Assembly (NCBI RefSeq): GCF_964332355.1
Contig: NZ_OZ201293.1
Span: 3,038,001-3,102,000 of the forward strand
Direction of reading: 5' to 3'
Origin: Imbroritus primus
GTDB lineage: Bacteria; Pseudomonadota; Gammaproteobacteria; Burkholderiales; Burkholderiaceae
DNA: 64,000 nt
This document shows positions 28,307 to 37,018 of this stretch, one piece after another; position 1 is the first letter of the stretch; the number at the start of each line of letters is the position of its first letter. The notes beneath the pieces are model-generated. The model worked only from the letters and a program-made list of their open reading frames with translations, had not been told where the DNA came from and did no database searches. A program made the translations under genes and the position numbers.

Positions 28307-29686
28307 TCAGGGCGCCACAGCCACCTGGTTACGACCGCTCTGCTTTGCCAGGTAGAGCGCCTGGTCCGTGCGGCGCAATAGTTCAGTGCTGTCTTCAGGC
28401 TGCCGCCATGTAGCGACGCCAAGCGACATGGTGACGCGCCCCACGATGGCGTCTTCATGCGCCGCCAAGGCTGTGCGAATATGTTCGGCCAGCTCCTGCG
28501 CGGCATCTCGCGGACAACCCGGTAGCACGATCAGGAACTCTTCTCCACCCCAGCGTGCGATGGCATCGTCACTGCGCACCGATGCGCTTAGCAACTTTGC
28601 GCAATGTTGCAGTATCCGGTCGCCTACCTCATGACCAAAACGATCATTAATCTGCTTGAACTCATCGATGTCTCCCATGATCAGAGAATAAACTCGATGT
28701 TCAGCCTGGGCCGCCTGCTGACACAGTTGTAGCTGCTTTTCCCCCGCGCGGCGATTAAGAAGGCCGGTCAAGGCATCGTGGTGGGCCTGTTGACGCAACT
28801 CTCTAGTCCGCGCGATCAGCTCTGTCACATCCCTGCCAACGCTGACGTAGTGCTGGACGACGCCCGTCTGGTCTTTCAGCGGCGTGATGGTCTGCGCGAT
28901 ATGGTAAAGCCGCCCATCCTTGTGGCGGCTGGCAAAGGTAGCCTGGAAACTCTCCCCGTGTCCCAACGCGTCGCGCAGCTGCTGATAGAAGGCCGGTGGA
29001 TGCTGTCCAGACTGCAGAAAGCGTGGGGCACACCCCAGCACTTCGGCACTGCTGTAGCCGGTCAGATGTTCAAAGGCCTGATTGACGAAGAGGATATTGG
29101 CCTGCTGGTCTGCAATCAATACGGCATCCGGGGTAGCGTCCAGTGCCCGGGCCAGCAACGCTTGGCGCTGCTCCGCCCGCACCTTTGCGGTGATGTCCCG
29201 TTGTACCGAAACAAAGGCCTGAATCTTCCCCTGCGCATCGAGCACAGGAGAGATGTTCCACTCCACCAGGTAGGTACTGCCGTCCTTTCGGTAATTGAAT
29301 GTCGAACCCTGAAAATACTGGCCGCTATACAGACAGTCACGCAGGGTCGCCAGTACGTCTCGATCTGTCAGCGGTCCCTGCAACATACGTGGAGATTTGC
29401 CGAGTAACTCCGCAGCTGTATAACCGGTCATGACACAGAACGCCGGATTGCAGTACACGATGAGAGGACCATCGCCCTCGAGCACAGCACTCGTGATGAC
29501 CACAGCATTGAACGCCTGCGTCACCGCAGCCTCCAGCAAGCCTAGCTGATCGGGTGCATGGGCGGGGACAGGCAAAACGGAAGAGGTCACTAGAGGTAGC
29601 CGCACGGCACAGTGCCGTAGTAGAGAGGGTCGCCAGGCGACAAAGCTGCCTCGCATTCGGCGCCGCGCGTCGGCAGACAACCGCAC
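28307..29686 (-). CDS. PAS-PAS-GGDEF diguanylate cyclase
   Basis: About 459 residues. Two PAS domains (roughly 60-175 and 180-300; note FNYRKDGSTYLVEWN and GRDVTELIARTRELR) precede a GGDEF domain with the active motif ARWGGEEFLIVLPG. An RSDD motif five residues before it is the inhibitory I-site, so the enzyme should be product-inhibited. No LOV-type cysteine is seen in the PAS domains, so the signal is unknown. The N-terminal 40 residues are not conserved and the start may lie further in. It is the last recognisable gene before the island. Confidence 0.85.
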   Translation of the reverse strand: MRLSADARRRMRGSFVAWRPSLLRHCAVRLPLVTSSVLPVPAHAPDQLGLLEAAVTQAFNAVVITSAVLEGDGPLIVYCNPAFCVMTGYTAAELLGKSPRMLQGPLTDRDVLATLRDCLYSGQYFQGSTFNYRKDGSTYLVEWNISPVLDAQGKIQAFVSVQRDITAKVRAEQRQALLARALDATPDAVLIADQQANILFVNQAFEHLTGYSSAEVLGCAPRFLQSGQHPPAFYQQLRDALGHGESFQATFASRHKDGRLYHIAQTITPLKDQTGVVQHYVSVGRDVTELIARTRELRQQAHHDALTGLLNRRAGEKQLQLCQQAAQAEHRVYSLIMGDIDEFKQINDRFGHEVGDRILQHCAKLLSASVRSDDAIARWGGEEFLIVLPGCPRDAAQELAEHIRTALAAHEDAIVGRVTMSLGVATWRQPEDSTELLRRTDQALYLAKQSGRNQVAVAP

Positions 29687-30040
29687 CGATGCGCACTGCC
29701 ATGGATGCGCCGGACTCTAAGGAAATCCAAGACCCCCGAGCACGCGGCGTCTAGGGATTCCAGGATTCCAACGGAACATGTCAGAACAGATTGTGGTGGC
29801 GTAGTTCAACAAGAAACGAAACCCGCGGTCTCTGCGGGCTTCGTCCCCGGTCGGAAACCGCGCGACCTTCGCGCGATTCCGGGGAAGGATTTCGCGCCCC
29901 CGCGTATGCCCACGGCCGGAAGTTTCGAGAGGCCGATTGGCACTCGCAGTCGCCGCCAATGCCGGACACTTCCGAGCCTGCAACTTGGCTTCCTTCGCAT
30001 TCGTCGCCGTAATGCCCAGCACGAACGACGAAAGGAGCCC
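29687..30040. other. island left boundary, structured non-coding region
   Basis: No gene is supported. The interval holds a CCCGC/GCGGG hairpin (29822-29838). Directly after it is a nested structure: an outer stem TCCCCGG (29844-29850) with CCGGGGA (29879-29885) enclosing an inner stem CGCGCGA (29859-29865) with TCGCGCG (29869-29875). The first hairpin resembles one at 56831-56845 near the other end of the island. The region may include the recombination site or leader of the first island gene. Confidence 0.5.
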
Positions 30041-30403
30041 ATGTTGACCGAACCCGCTTTCACCGAAACCGAGCTGGCACTACGCTGGAACGTCAGCGCC
30101 GCGACCCTTCAACGCTGGCGCAGCGATGGCGTCGGCCCACCATACATCAAGCTCTCCAAGGCCATCCGCTATCCGGTGGATGAAATTGTCGCCTATGAAC
30201 AGGCGAGCCGTCAGGGAATGCCCGCCGACGCAGCCCTGCCGCCATTGATCGCCGACCCGCCGGTCGTCGAACCTCCCGCGCCCGCTGCATCGGAGTCAAA
30301 GCGGTACTACCTGAACGAGGCCTTCGCGCTCATCGCGCAGTACGGCAGCCTTGCAGCGGCTGAGGCCGCCCTGACGGAGGCGCACGATGAAACCCAAGGC
30401 TGA
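30041..30403 (+). CDS. small HTH protein (MerR/excisionase-like)
   Basis: A 120-residue protein. The N-terminal half is a winged HTH (TETELALRWNVSAATLQRW, then RYPVDEIVAYE) of the type found in excisionases and small MerR-like regulators of mobile elements. The C-terminal half contains a proline-rich linker (PPVVEPPAPAA) and a short helical tail. AAAGGAG four bases before the ATG fixes the start. Its stop overlaps the next gene, which carries a second copy of the same HTH type. It may act as a recombination directionality factor for the recombinase at 34.6 kb, by inference. Confidence 0.65.
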   Translation: MLTEPAFTETELALRWNVSAATLQRWRSDGVGPPYIKLSKAIRYPVDEIVAYEQASRQGMPADAALPPLIADPPVVEPPAPAASESKRYYLNEAFALIAQYGSLAAAEAALTEAHDETQG

Positions 30404-30953
30404 CGCCACTGCCCGTCGCGCCGGCTCCGCCGGCCCTGATGAACCGCCCATCAAGTATCCTGTGCTTAACGAAACGCAGCTGTGCTCGAGGTGGAACCTC
30501 TCGCCCAAGACGCTGCAACGCTGGCGCTCGGAAGGCATCGGCCCGCCCGCATGGCACATCAACAGGTCTGTCCGCTACCTCCTGATGGAAGTCGAGGCCT
30601 TCGAGCGCAAGGCGCGGGTGACATGGAAATCCAGTGCGGGACGCGCCCTGTCCGAATCTTCGCCCACAGCGCGTGAAGACGCCATCGAGCAGATGATGCA
30701 GCAGCGGCCCGCTCGGCGTGACCAGATTTTCTACTCGTGCAAGGCCGTGGCCGACATCACTGGACTACCTGTCTACTGGTTTCAACAGGATCAGGAACGC
30801 CAGCGACGTGGCATTCCTTGCTACATCCTAACCAGCGGTGGCGTCATCCGTTTCAGTATCGAAGAAGTCTTCTGCTGGGAGGTGCACCACCTGCGTCCGT
30901 GCCGCAGCGATGCGGGCACGTCCGTCGATGCACTTCAGTCCGCCAGCTCGTAG
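30387..30953 (+). CDS. HTH protein, paralogue of the upstream gene
   Basis: A 188-residue protein that overlaps the previous gene by 17 bases, so the two are co-expressed. Residues 28-72 (NETQLCSRWNLSPKTLQRW, RYLLMEVEAFE) repeat the excisionase-like HTH seen in the upstream protein. A second domain (ADITGLPVYWFQQDQERQRRG ending in ...FSIEEVFCWE, about residues 115-165) looks like another HTH of the same class. The duplicated HTH suggests binding to repeated sites in DNA. No function is established. Confidence 0.6.
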   Translation: MKPKADATARRAGSAGPDEPPIKYPVLNETQLCSRWNLSPKTLQRWRSEGIGPPAWHINRSVRYLLMEVEAFERKARVTWKSSAGRALSESSPTAREDAIEQMMQQRPARRDQIFYSCKAVADITGLPVYWFQQDQERQRRGIPCYILTSGGVIRFSIEEVFCWEVHHLRPCRSDAGTSVDALQSASS

Positions 30954-32050
30954 CCGGTGCTGCGCCCGCCGCCCGGTGATTTTTTCAACACGCCTTGGTC
31001 CAGCAACTGCGTGATGTCGCGCAGCGCGGTGTCTGGCGAGCACTTGGCGATGGCGGCCCACTTGCTGCTCGTGAGCTTGCCCTCGAAGCCGTCGAGCAGG
31101 CGGTTGAGCAGTTTCACTTGCCGCTCGTTCAACGACAGGCCCGCCCAGCGTTGCCAGAAGCGTGCTTTGACTAGCACGGCGTCCAGCGTGGACTGCGCGC
31201 TGGCGACCGCGCGCCCGAGTGTGCCGAGAAACCACGACAGCCAGCCGGTGGCGTCGAGCGTGCCCTTCTGCGTGCGCTCCAGCACGTCATAGTAGTCGCG
31301 GCGCTCGCGCTGGATCTGGGCCGACAGGCTGTAGAAGCGTTGCGGGCTGCCATCGGCGCGCGCCAGGAACAGGTCGCCCACGGCGCGGGCGATGCGGCCG
31401 TTGCCGTCGTCGAAGGGGTGCAGCGTCACGAACCACAGATGCGCCAGCCCGGCCTTGATGAGTGCGGGCTCGCCCGTTTCCTCGTTGGCCCATGCCAAAA
31501 ACCGCGCCGTCTCGGTGGGCAGCACGTCGGCGGGCGGTGCCTGGAAGTGAACCTTGCGCCGCCCCACCGGACCGGAAACCACCTGCATCGGCCCGGCCGC
31601 ATCGTCGCGCCAATGCCCCACGGTGAGCCTGTTCATGCCCGAGTACCCGGTTGGGAACAGGGCCGCGTGCCAGCCGAACAGGCGCTCGGCGGTCAGTGGG
31701 AAGGCGGCGCGCGAAGTAGCGTCGAGCACCATCTCCACGACGCCTTCGATGTGCCGATCCACCGGGGCGACCGCGCCAATGTCCACGCCCAGACGGCGAG
31801 CAATCGAGGAACGCACCGATTCGACGTTCAGCACTTCCCCTTCGATTTCGCTGGTCTTGACCACGTCCTCGGTCAGCGCGGCGAGGCTGGCCTGATCGCG
31901 CAGCGTCATGCCCACGTCGGCCAGACGGCCCAGCAGCACGCCCTGGGCGCGGCTGACCTCGGTCAACGGCCCAGTGAGCACCGACAGGTCGTAGCGCCAG
32001 TTGGGCCAGTCTTCGGCCTGCCAGATGTAGAGTTTTTCTCCGCTGTCCAT
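30935..32050 (-). CDS. Fic family protein with DUF4172 N-terminus
   Basis: About 371 residues. A DUF4172 N-terminus contains the autoinhibitory motif TSEIEG (S/T-x-x-x-E-G/N), the Fic core carries the full catalytic loop HPFDDGNGRIAR near residue 195, and a C-terminal winged-helix segment follows (SKWAAIAKCSPDTALRDITQLL). Fic proteins transfer AMP or a related moiety to protein targets. The N-terminal inhibitory glutamate makes this a self-restrained class II enzyme, so no separate antitoxin is required. I chose the ATG at 32050 with AAGGTG as ribosome site; a GTG at 32065 is also possible. It is convergent with the preceding HTH gene. Confidence 0.88.
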   Translation of the reverse strand: MDSGEKLYIWQAEDWPNWRYDLSVLTGPLTEVSRAQGVLLGRLADVGMTLRDQASLAALTEDVVKTSEIEGEVLNVESVRSSIARRLGVDIGAVAPVDRHIEGVVEMVLDATSRAAFPLTAERLFGWHAALFPTGYSGMNRLTVGHWRDDAAGPMQVVSGPVGRRKVHFQAPPADVLPTETARFLAWANEETGEPALIKAGLAHLWFVTLHPFDDGNGRIARAVGDLFLARADGSPQRFYSLSAQIQRERRDYYDVLERTQKGTLDATGWLSWFLGTLGRAVASAQSTLDAVLVKARFWQRWAGLSLNERQVKLLNRLLDGFEGKLTSSKWAAIAKCSPDTALRDITQLLDQGVLKKSPGGGRSTGYELAD

Positions 32051-32093
32051 GCGGAGATTAAACACCTTATTCGCCGCAAAGGCAAGAGATTAA

Positions 32094-32108
32094 CCGCACA
32101 AAGTGCGG
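32094..32108. promoter_or_regulatory. palindrome upstream of the fic gene
   Basis: CCGCAC-AAA-GTGCGG is a perfect 6-bp inverted repeat about 45 bases upstream of the fic start. AGATTAA occurs on each side of the start region (32055-32061 and 32087-32093). This is a plausible operator, but its protein is unknown. Confidence 0.35.
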
Positions 32109-32247
32109 AGAATGAAGATGCCAATCGCCGCATCGGTCGAGCGCGTCGTGCCAGATGTTCCTGATTCTCAACGTGATGCGTCCCAGCATGGAAGTGGTCG
32201 CCCACGGGTGACGTCGCTGCCGCCTTGGAGGCGTGGGATTCTCTTTG

Positions 32248-32283
32248 GTTTAAAAATTTGGTAGAATATTGGTCGTTTTAAAC
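32248..32283. promoter_or_regulatory. AT-rich inverted repeat before the Xre-ImmA/IrrE gene
   Basis: GTTTAAAA (32248-32255) and TTTTAAAC (32276-32283) form a perfect 8-bp inverted repeat just upstream of an AAGGAGG ribosome site and the ATG at 32302. The location over the likely core promoter suggests autoregulation by the encoded Xre protein. Confidence 0.55.
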
Positions 32284-32301
32284 TAAACCCAAGGAGGCGT
32301 C

Positions 32302-33381
32302 ATGATTGCAGATCGCATTCGTCAAGCACGATTGGCGGCAGGTCTGACCCTGGGTGCCTTGGGTGAACAGGTGGGTGTTTCTCACACCGCCATCCAGAAG
32401 TACGAGAAGGGTCTTCTGACCCCCTCATCGTCTCAGCTGCTCAAGCTGGCCCGTGCCTGCGGCATCCGGACCGAGTACTTCTTCCGCACGCATACAGTCG
32501 AACTGCTGCAGCCCGAGTTCCGCAAGCTCTCGACCTTTGGCAAGACGGCGCAGGATGCGCTGAAGATTAAGGTCGTCGAGTTGGTGGAAAAACGCGTGGA
32601 GTTGCTCGGTGCCTTTCCCGAACTACCGTTCCCGGCGTTTGCACCTCCCGCTAACCTGCCTGAACACGTCGCTTCGTTGGATGAGATCGACGGGTTCTCG
32701 GATACGGTTCGCAACGCTTGGCTGTTGGGCATGAACCCGATTGCTGACCTCACCGACACCCTCGAAGGGCTTGGCCTGCTGGTCATCGTGGTCGATGAAG
32801 GGAATCCTGGGTTCTCTGGCTTGACGGCCAAGGCGCGAACCGAAGATGGCCGGGAGTATCCGGTCGTGGCTGTCTCCAAGCGCTGGCCCGGTGATCGCCA
32901 ACGGTTCACCCTTGCGCATGAACTGGGGCACCTGCTGCTCGAAGGACGACTGGCTGACGGCATCGACGAAGAGAAAGCCTGCGACCGTTTCGCTGGTGCA
33001 TTCTTGGCCCCGCGTGTCGCAGTACTTCAGTTGCTCGGGGAGCAACGCCATGCGCTGGAATGGCAAGAGCTCTATGTGCTCAAACATGAATTTGGCCTAT
33101 CGATGTCCGGATGGCTGCAGCGCGCCAAACAGTGTGGCGTGATCACCGAGGCCGCCCACCTTTCGATGGTCAAGCGGTTTTCGGCAAAGGGCTGGCGCAA
33201 GAACGAGCCGGGCGATCCGCTGCCGCAAGAGCATCCACGACTGTTTGATCAGTTGGTGTACCGCGCCTTGGCCGAACAATACATTTCGGAGGGCAAGGCG
33301 GCGGAACTGCTGGGCATCCCGATGATGCGCTTCCACAAAGAACGCCAGTTGGAGTCATCGGATGCGGTTGCTCATCAGTGA
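32302..33381 (+). CDS. Xre HTH fused to ImmA/IrrE metallopeptidase
   Basis: A 359-residue two-domain protein. An Xre-type HTH occupies residues 1-60 (RIRQARLAAGLTLGALGEQV, SHTAIQKYEKG), and an ImmA/IrrE zinc-peptidase domain with RFTLAHELGHLLLEG lies near residue 200. Such proteins act as antitoxins or regulators that can be relieved by proteolysis. The next gene, a PIN-domain protein, overlaps its end by 20 bases, a known antitoxin-toxin style arrangement. AAGGAGG sits before the ATG. The inverted repeat upstream suggests self-repression. Confidence 0.88.
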   Translation: MIADRIRQARLAAGLTLGALGEQVGVSHTAIQKYEKGLLTPSSSQLLKLARACGIRTEYFFRTHTVELLQPEFRKLSTFGKTAQDALKIKVVELVEKRVELLGAFPELPFPAFAPPANLPEHVASLDEIDGFSDTVRNAWLLGMNPIADLTDTLEGLGLLVIVVDEGNPGFSGLTAKARTEDGREYPVVAVSKRWPGDRQRFTLAHELGHLLLEGRLADGIDEEKACDRFAGAFLAPRVAVLQLLGEQRHALEWQELYVLKHEFGLSMSGWLQRAKQCGVITEAAHLSMVKRFSAKGWRKNEPGDPLPQEHPRLFDQLVYRALAEQYISEGKAAELLGIPMMRFHKERQLESSDAVAHQ

Positions 33382-33871
33382 TGCCAACATCTTGATCGAC
33401 ATGGAAGCAGGAGCGTTGATGGATACGCTCTTTCAGCTTCCGATGCAGTTCGGCATCCCCGACCTGCTGTACTACGAAGAAATTGAGCCAGGCAGCCCGG
33501 GCCTTGAAGACCTGGGCTTGCAGATCATGGAGGTCAGCGGCGACTTCGTAGCGTATGCCCAGCAATTGCCAGGCCAGCACAACCATCTGCTTCCGGCGAA
33601 AAACGGCCCCAAGCCCAGTCACAACGACTACTTGGCACTGGCGCTTGCGAAGCAGGAGGCCTGCACCCTGCTGACGGGCGACACCAATTTGCGGGTTGTC
33701 GCCAGCAAGGAGCAGGTCAACGTCATGGGCACCATCGGGCTGCTGTGCGCCATGATTGAAAACCAATTGCTGACGGTCGACGACGCCTTCAAGGCGCTCG
33801 ACAGAATGAAGTTGGGCAAGCGTCGATTGCCCTGGCCAGAAGCCGAAAAGATGCTGAACGCGTTGCGTTGA
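33362..33871 (+). CDS. PIN-domain protein, probable toxin partner
   Basis: A 169-residue protein with PIN nuclease features: SDANILID at the N-terminus (first acidic residue), SHNDYLALALAKQ (middle acidic residue) and LLTGDTNLRVVA (third). PIN toxins cleave RNA using a metal site formed by these acids. Its ATG lies within the last codons of the Xre-ImmA/IrrE gene, so the two are translated together. Activity as a toxin is inferred from family and context. Confidence 0.8.
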   Translation: MRLLISDANILIDMEAGALMDTLFQLPMQFGIPDLLYYEEIEPGSPGLEDLGLQIMEVSGDFVAYAQQLPGQHNHLLPAKNGPKPSHNDYLALALAKQEACTLLTGDTNLRVVASKEQVNVMGTIGLLCAMIENQLLTVDDAFKALDRMKLGKRRLPWPEAEKMLNALR

Positions 33872-33953
33872 CCACCCCTTCATAAGGCAGCCGCTTCGTC
33901 CCCTTCGCCACGGTCAGTGGCGGTCTCCATACGGACCTTCCATGGAGACCACG

Positions 33954-34424
33954 ATGACCACCCGACTTTGCGCGCACTGCGGCCACCCCTTCGAACCCCG
34001 CCCGCAAGTTCCCGACCAAGCCTTCTGTTCCGCACCCGACTGCCAACGCGCCCGTAAGCGCCGGTGGCAGCGGGCCAAGCTCCAGTCCGATCCCGACTAC
34101 CGGATCAACCAGCGCGCCGCGCAGCAGGCGTGGTCGCAGCGCCATCAGGACTACTGGCGCAACTACCGCGATTCCCGGCCCGAATACGCACAACGCAACC
34201 GCGAGCAGCAGCGGTCGCGGGACCGGGGCCGAAACGGGGATCTTGCAAAGATGGACGCGTGCGACCTGCCGAGCGGCCTGTACCGCATCACGCTGCATCC
34301 GGCATTGCCGAGGGAAAACGGCGACTCGTGGGTCGTCGAGATCACGCCGGTCTGCGTGACGTGTCCGTGCAAGATGGACGTGTCAAGAGAGGACGTGATC
34401 GACGCCTCGTCGATTCGCCCGTAA
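33954..34424 (+). CDS. zinc-ribbon protein of recombinase-linked islands
   Basis: A 156-residue protein. The first 35 residues hold a zinc-binding pattern (CAHCGHPF, then CSAPDCQRARKRRWQ), followed by a basic, helical segment rich in Arg, Gln and Tyr (RRAAQQ-like). A C-terminal part has two more cysteines (CVTCPC). I do not recognise a named family. Its place just before the serine recombinase, and the basic helix, suggest nucleic-acid binding in element biology. The ATG at 33954 has GGAG at the right distance; 33942 is an alternative. Confidence 0.6.
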   Translation: MTTRLCAHCGHPFEPRPQVPDQAFCSAPDCQRARKRRWQRAKLQSDPDYRINQRAAQQAWSQRHQDYWRNYRDSRPEYAQRNREQQRSRDRGRNGDLAKMDACDLPSGLYRITLHPALPRENGDSWVVEITPVCVTCPCKMDVSREDVIDASSIRP

Positions 34425-34562
34425 CTTTGCTTCCAAAACGGGTTCTCTCGAACATCCTGCATGGCAACGATTCCAACCGTGTGCGTTGCCGCCGTGCGGC
34501 GGCGGCGTGTCCATTGAAGGGGCGGCAGACCCGAGATCGCCAATCACGGAGTGACCGGGTCT

Positions 34563-36122
34563 ATGCAATCGAACGAATCGCCTATAAGTCCGCCGGGGCC
34601 GGTGTTCCGCGCCGCGCAGTACGTGCGCATGTCCACCGAGCACCAGCAATACTCGACGGAGAACCAGGCCGACAAAATTCGCGAGTACGCCGCCCGGCGC
34701 AACATCGAGATCGTCCGCACCTACGCCGACGAGGGCAAGAGCGGTCTGCGCATCGACGGTCGGCAGGCGCTCCAGCAACTGATCGGCGACGTCCAGGCAG
34801 GCAAGGCCGACTTCCAGATCATCCTCGTCTACGACGTGAGCCGCTGGGGCCGGTTCCAGGACGCCGACGAAAGCGCCTACTACGAATACATCTGCCGCCG
34901 CGCCGGAATTCAGGTCGCCTACTGCGCCGAGCAGTTCGAGAACGACGGCTCGCCGGTGTCCACCATCGTCAAAGGCGTCAAACGTGCAATGGCGGGCGAA
35001 TACAGCCGCGAGCTTTCGGCCAAGGTGTTCGCCGGACAGTGCCGCCTGATCGAACTCGGATTCCGCCAAGGCGGGCCAGCGGGCTACGGTCTGCGACGCG
35101 TGCTGATCGACCAGTCCGGTGCGGTGAAGGGGCAGCTTTCGCGTGGTGAGCACAAGAGCCTGCAAACCGACCGCGTGATCCTGCAGCCCGGCCCGGACGA
35201 GGAAGTGGCGGTCGTGAACCAGATCTACCGCTGGTTCGTCGAGGACGGCCTGTTCGAATCCGAGATCTCCGACCGGCTCAACACCCGCGGCATTCGGACC
35301 GACCTCGGGCGCGACTGGACGCGGGCCACGGTGCGCGAGGTGTTGTCCAACGAGAAATACATCGGCAACAACGTCTACAACAGGCGCTCCTTCAAGCTCA
35401 AGAAGGTGCGCGTGGTGAACCGCCCGGAGATGTGGATCAAGAAGGAAGGCGCGTTCGAGGGCATCGTGCCGCCCGAGCTGTTCTACACGGCGCAAGGCAT
35501 CCTGCGCGAACGCGCCCACCGCTTCAGCAACGAGGAACTGATCGAGAAGCTGCGGCGGCTCTTCCAGCAGCACGGCTACCTGTCCGGCCTGATCATCGAC
35601 GAGTCCGAGGGGATGCCGTCGGCGGCGGCCTACGCGCACCGCTTCGGCAGCCTGATCCGCGCCTACCAGACGGTGGGCTTCACGCCGGATCGGGACTACC
35701 AGTATCTGGAGGTCAACCAGTTCCTGCGCCGCCTCCACCCGGAGATCGTTGGCCAAACCGAGCGGATGATCGCCGATGTCGGCGGCGCGGTCGCGCGCGA
35801 TCCGGCGACCGACCTGCTCACGGTCAACCGCGAGTTCACCGTCTCGCTGGTGCTCTCGCGCTGCCAGTTGCTGGACAACGACCGCCGCCGCTGGAAGGTG
35901 CGCTTCGATACCAGCCTGACGCCCGACATCACGGTCGCCGTGCGTCTGGATGACAGCAATCAGGCTGCGTTGGACTACTACTTGCTGCCGCGTTTGGACT
36001 TCGGCCAGCCGCGCATTCACCTGGCCGATCACAACGGCCTCGAATTCGAGAGCTACCGCTTCGACAGCCTGGACTACCTCTACGGCATGGCCGAGCGCAG
36101 CCGTCTGAGGAGAGTCGCATGA
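34563..36122 (+). CDS. large serine recombinase (resolvase plus recombinase domain)
   Basis: About 519 residues. The N-terminal resolvase domain has the catalytic serine in QYVRMSTEHQ (near residue 25) and the arginine motif in YDVSRWGRF. A Recombinase domain follows (GYGLRRVL, LNTRGIRTDLGRDWTRATVREVLSNEKYIG, the last spanning about residues 235-265). It cuts and rejoins DNA through a phosphoserine bond and is the obvious integrase of the island. GGAG lies 11 bases before the ATG; a GTG at 34551 is an alternative. Its stop overlaps the ParB-like gene by four bases (ATGA). Confidence 0.92.
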   Translation: MQSNESPISPPGPVFRAAQYVRMSTEHQQYSTENQADKIREYAARRNIEIVRTYADEGKSGLRIDGRQALQQLIGDVQAGKADFQIILVYDVSRWGRFQDADESAYYEYICRRAGIQVAYCAEQFENDGSPVSTIVKGVKRAMAGEYSRELSAKVFAGQCRLIELGFRQGGPAGYGLRRVLIDQSGAVKGQLSRGEHKSLQTDRVILQPGPDEEVAVVNQIYRWFVEDGLFESEISDRLNTRGIRTDLGRDWTRATVREVLSNEKYIGNNVYNRRSFKLKKVRVVNRPEMWIKKEGAFEGIVPPELFYTAQGILRERAHRFSNEELIEKLRRLFQQHGYLSGLIIDESEGMPSAAAYAHRFGSLIRAYQTVGFTPDRDYQYLEVNQFLRRLHPEIVGQTERMIADVGGAVARDPATDLLTVNREFTVSLVLSRCQLLDNDRRRWKVRFDTSLTPDITVAVRLDDSNQAALDYYLLPRLDFGQPRIHLADHNGLEFESYRFDSLDYLYGMAERSRLRRVA

Positions 36123-37018
36123 GCAAAATGCACCACGCCACCGAGCTGCAGATGATCCCGGTCGATCAGATCGCGGTGCTCAACCCACGCGACCGCAACG
36201 GCCGCGTGTTCGAGGAGATCGTCGGCAACATCAAGAACGTCGGTCTGAAGAAGCCGGTCACGGTCACGCCGCGCGACGATCTCGAAGACGGCAAACGCTA
36301 CCTGCTGATCTGCGGTGAGGGACGGCTCAAGGCTTTCAAGTCGCTCGGCGAGAGAGAGATTCCGGCACTGGTGGTGCGGGTCAATGACGAAGACGCCTTC
36401 ATCATGAGCCTGACCGAGAACATCGCCCGCAGGAAATACAGTGCGCTGGAACTGCTGATGAGCATCGAGCAGTTGAGCCAACAGGGCTACGACAAGCGCG
36501 TCATCGCCCAGAAGACCGGCCTGAGTCTCGACTACATCAAAGGTATCCTGCTCCTCTTCGAAAAGAGCGAGGAACGCCTGCTGGCCGCCGTCGAGGCCGG
36601 AAGGGTTCCGCTCAACGTCGCCATCACCATCGCGGGCGCAAGCGACGAAGAAGCGGTGCAGGCCGCGTTGCAGGACGCCTACGAAAGCGGCCAACTGCGC
36701 GGCGGGCAACTGATGCAGGCGCGTCGCGTGCTTCAGCGGCGCAGCAGCTTGGGCAAAACGCTGGCCCACCGGCCCACGCGCAAGGGAGCGTCCGTCACCA
36801 CCTCCAGCCTGGTGCGCAACTACCAGCACGAGGTCGAGCGGCAGAAGCTGATGGTCAAGAAGGCCGAATTCACCCAGCAGCGCCTGCTGTTCGTGATCGA
36901 GGCGCTGCGCCAGTTGCTGGCCGACGAGCATTTCTCCAACCTGCTGCGCGCCGAAGGACTGGACACCTTGCCCAAGCAACTGGCCGAGCGCGTCTGGGCT
37001 GGAGGTCACGCGGCATGA
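36119..37018 (+). CDS. ParB-like partition protein 1
   Basis: A 299-residue protein with a ParB N-terminal nuclease-like domain (MIPVDQIAVLNPRDR, CGEGRLKAFKSLG and SLTENIARRKYSALELL) and an HTH (VIAQKTGLSLDYIKGILLL). ParB proteins bind DNA and help segregate or regulate plasmids. Its ATG overlaps the recombinase stop and its stop overlaps the next ParB-like gene, so all three are one translational unit. No ParA partner is visible. Confidence 0.85.
   Translation: MSKMHHATELQMIPVDQIAVLNPRDRNGRVFEEIVGNIKNVGLKKPVTVTPRDDLEDGKRYLLICGEGRLKAFKSLGEREIPALVVRVNDEDAFIMSLTENIARRKYSALELLMSIEQLSQQGYDKRVIAQKTGLSLDYIKGILLLFEKSEERLLAAVEAGRVPLNVAITIAGASDEEAVQAALQDAYESGQLRGGQLMQARRVLQRRSSLGKTLAHRPTRKGASVTTSSLVRNYQHEVERQKLMVKKAEFTQQRLLFVIEALRQLLADEHFSNLLRAEGLDTLPKQLAERVWAGGHAA

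Noticed and set aside
29793..29799. GTGGTGG shared by the left end and the tRNA 3' end (56893-56899) as an attachment-site repeat
   Set aside because: Seven bases is too short to be convincing in this composition, flanking bases do not match, and the tRNA terminator hairpin remains attached to the tRNA side.
34383..36032. Long minus-strand frame opposite the serine recombinase
   Set aside because: It is antisense to a gene with a catalytic serine motif and proper translational coupling, and has no domain of its own.
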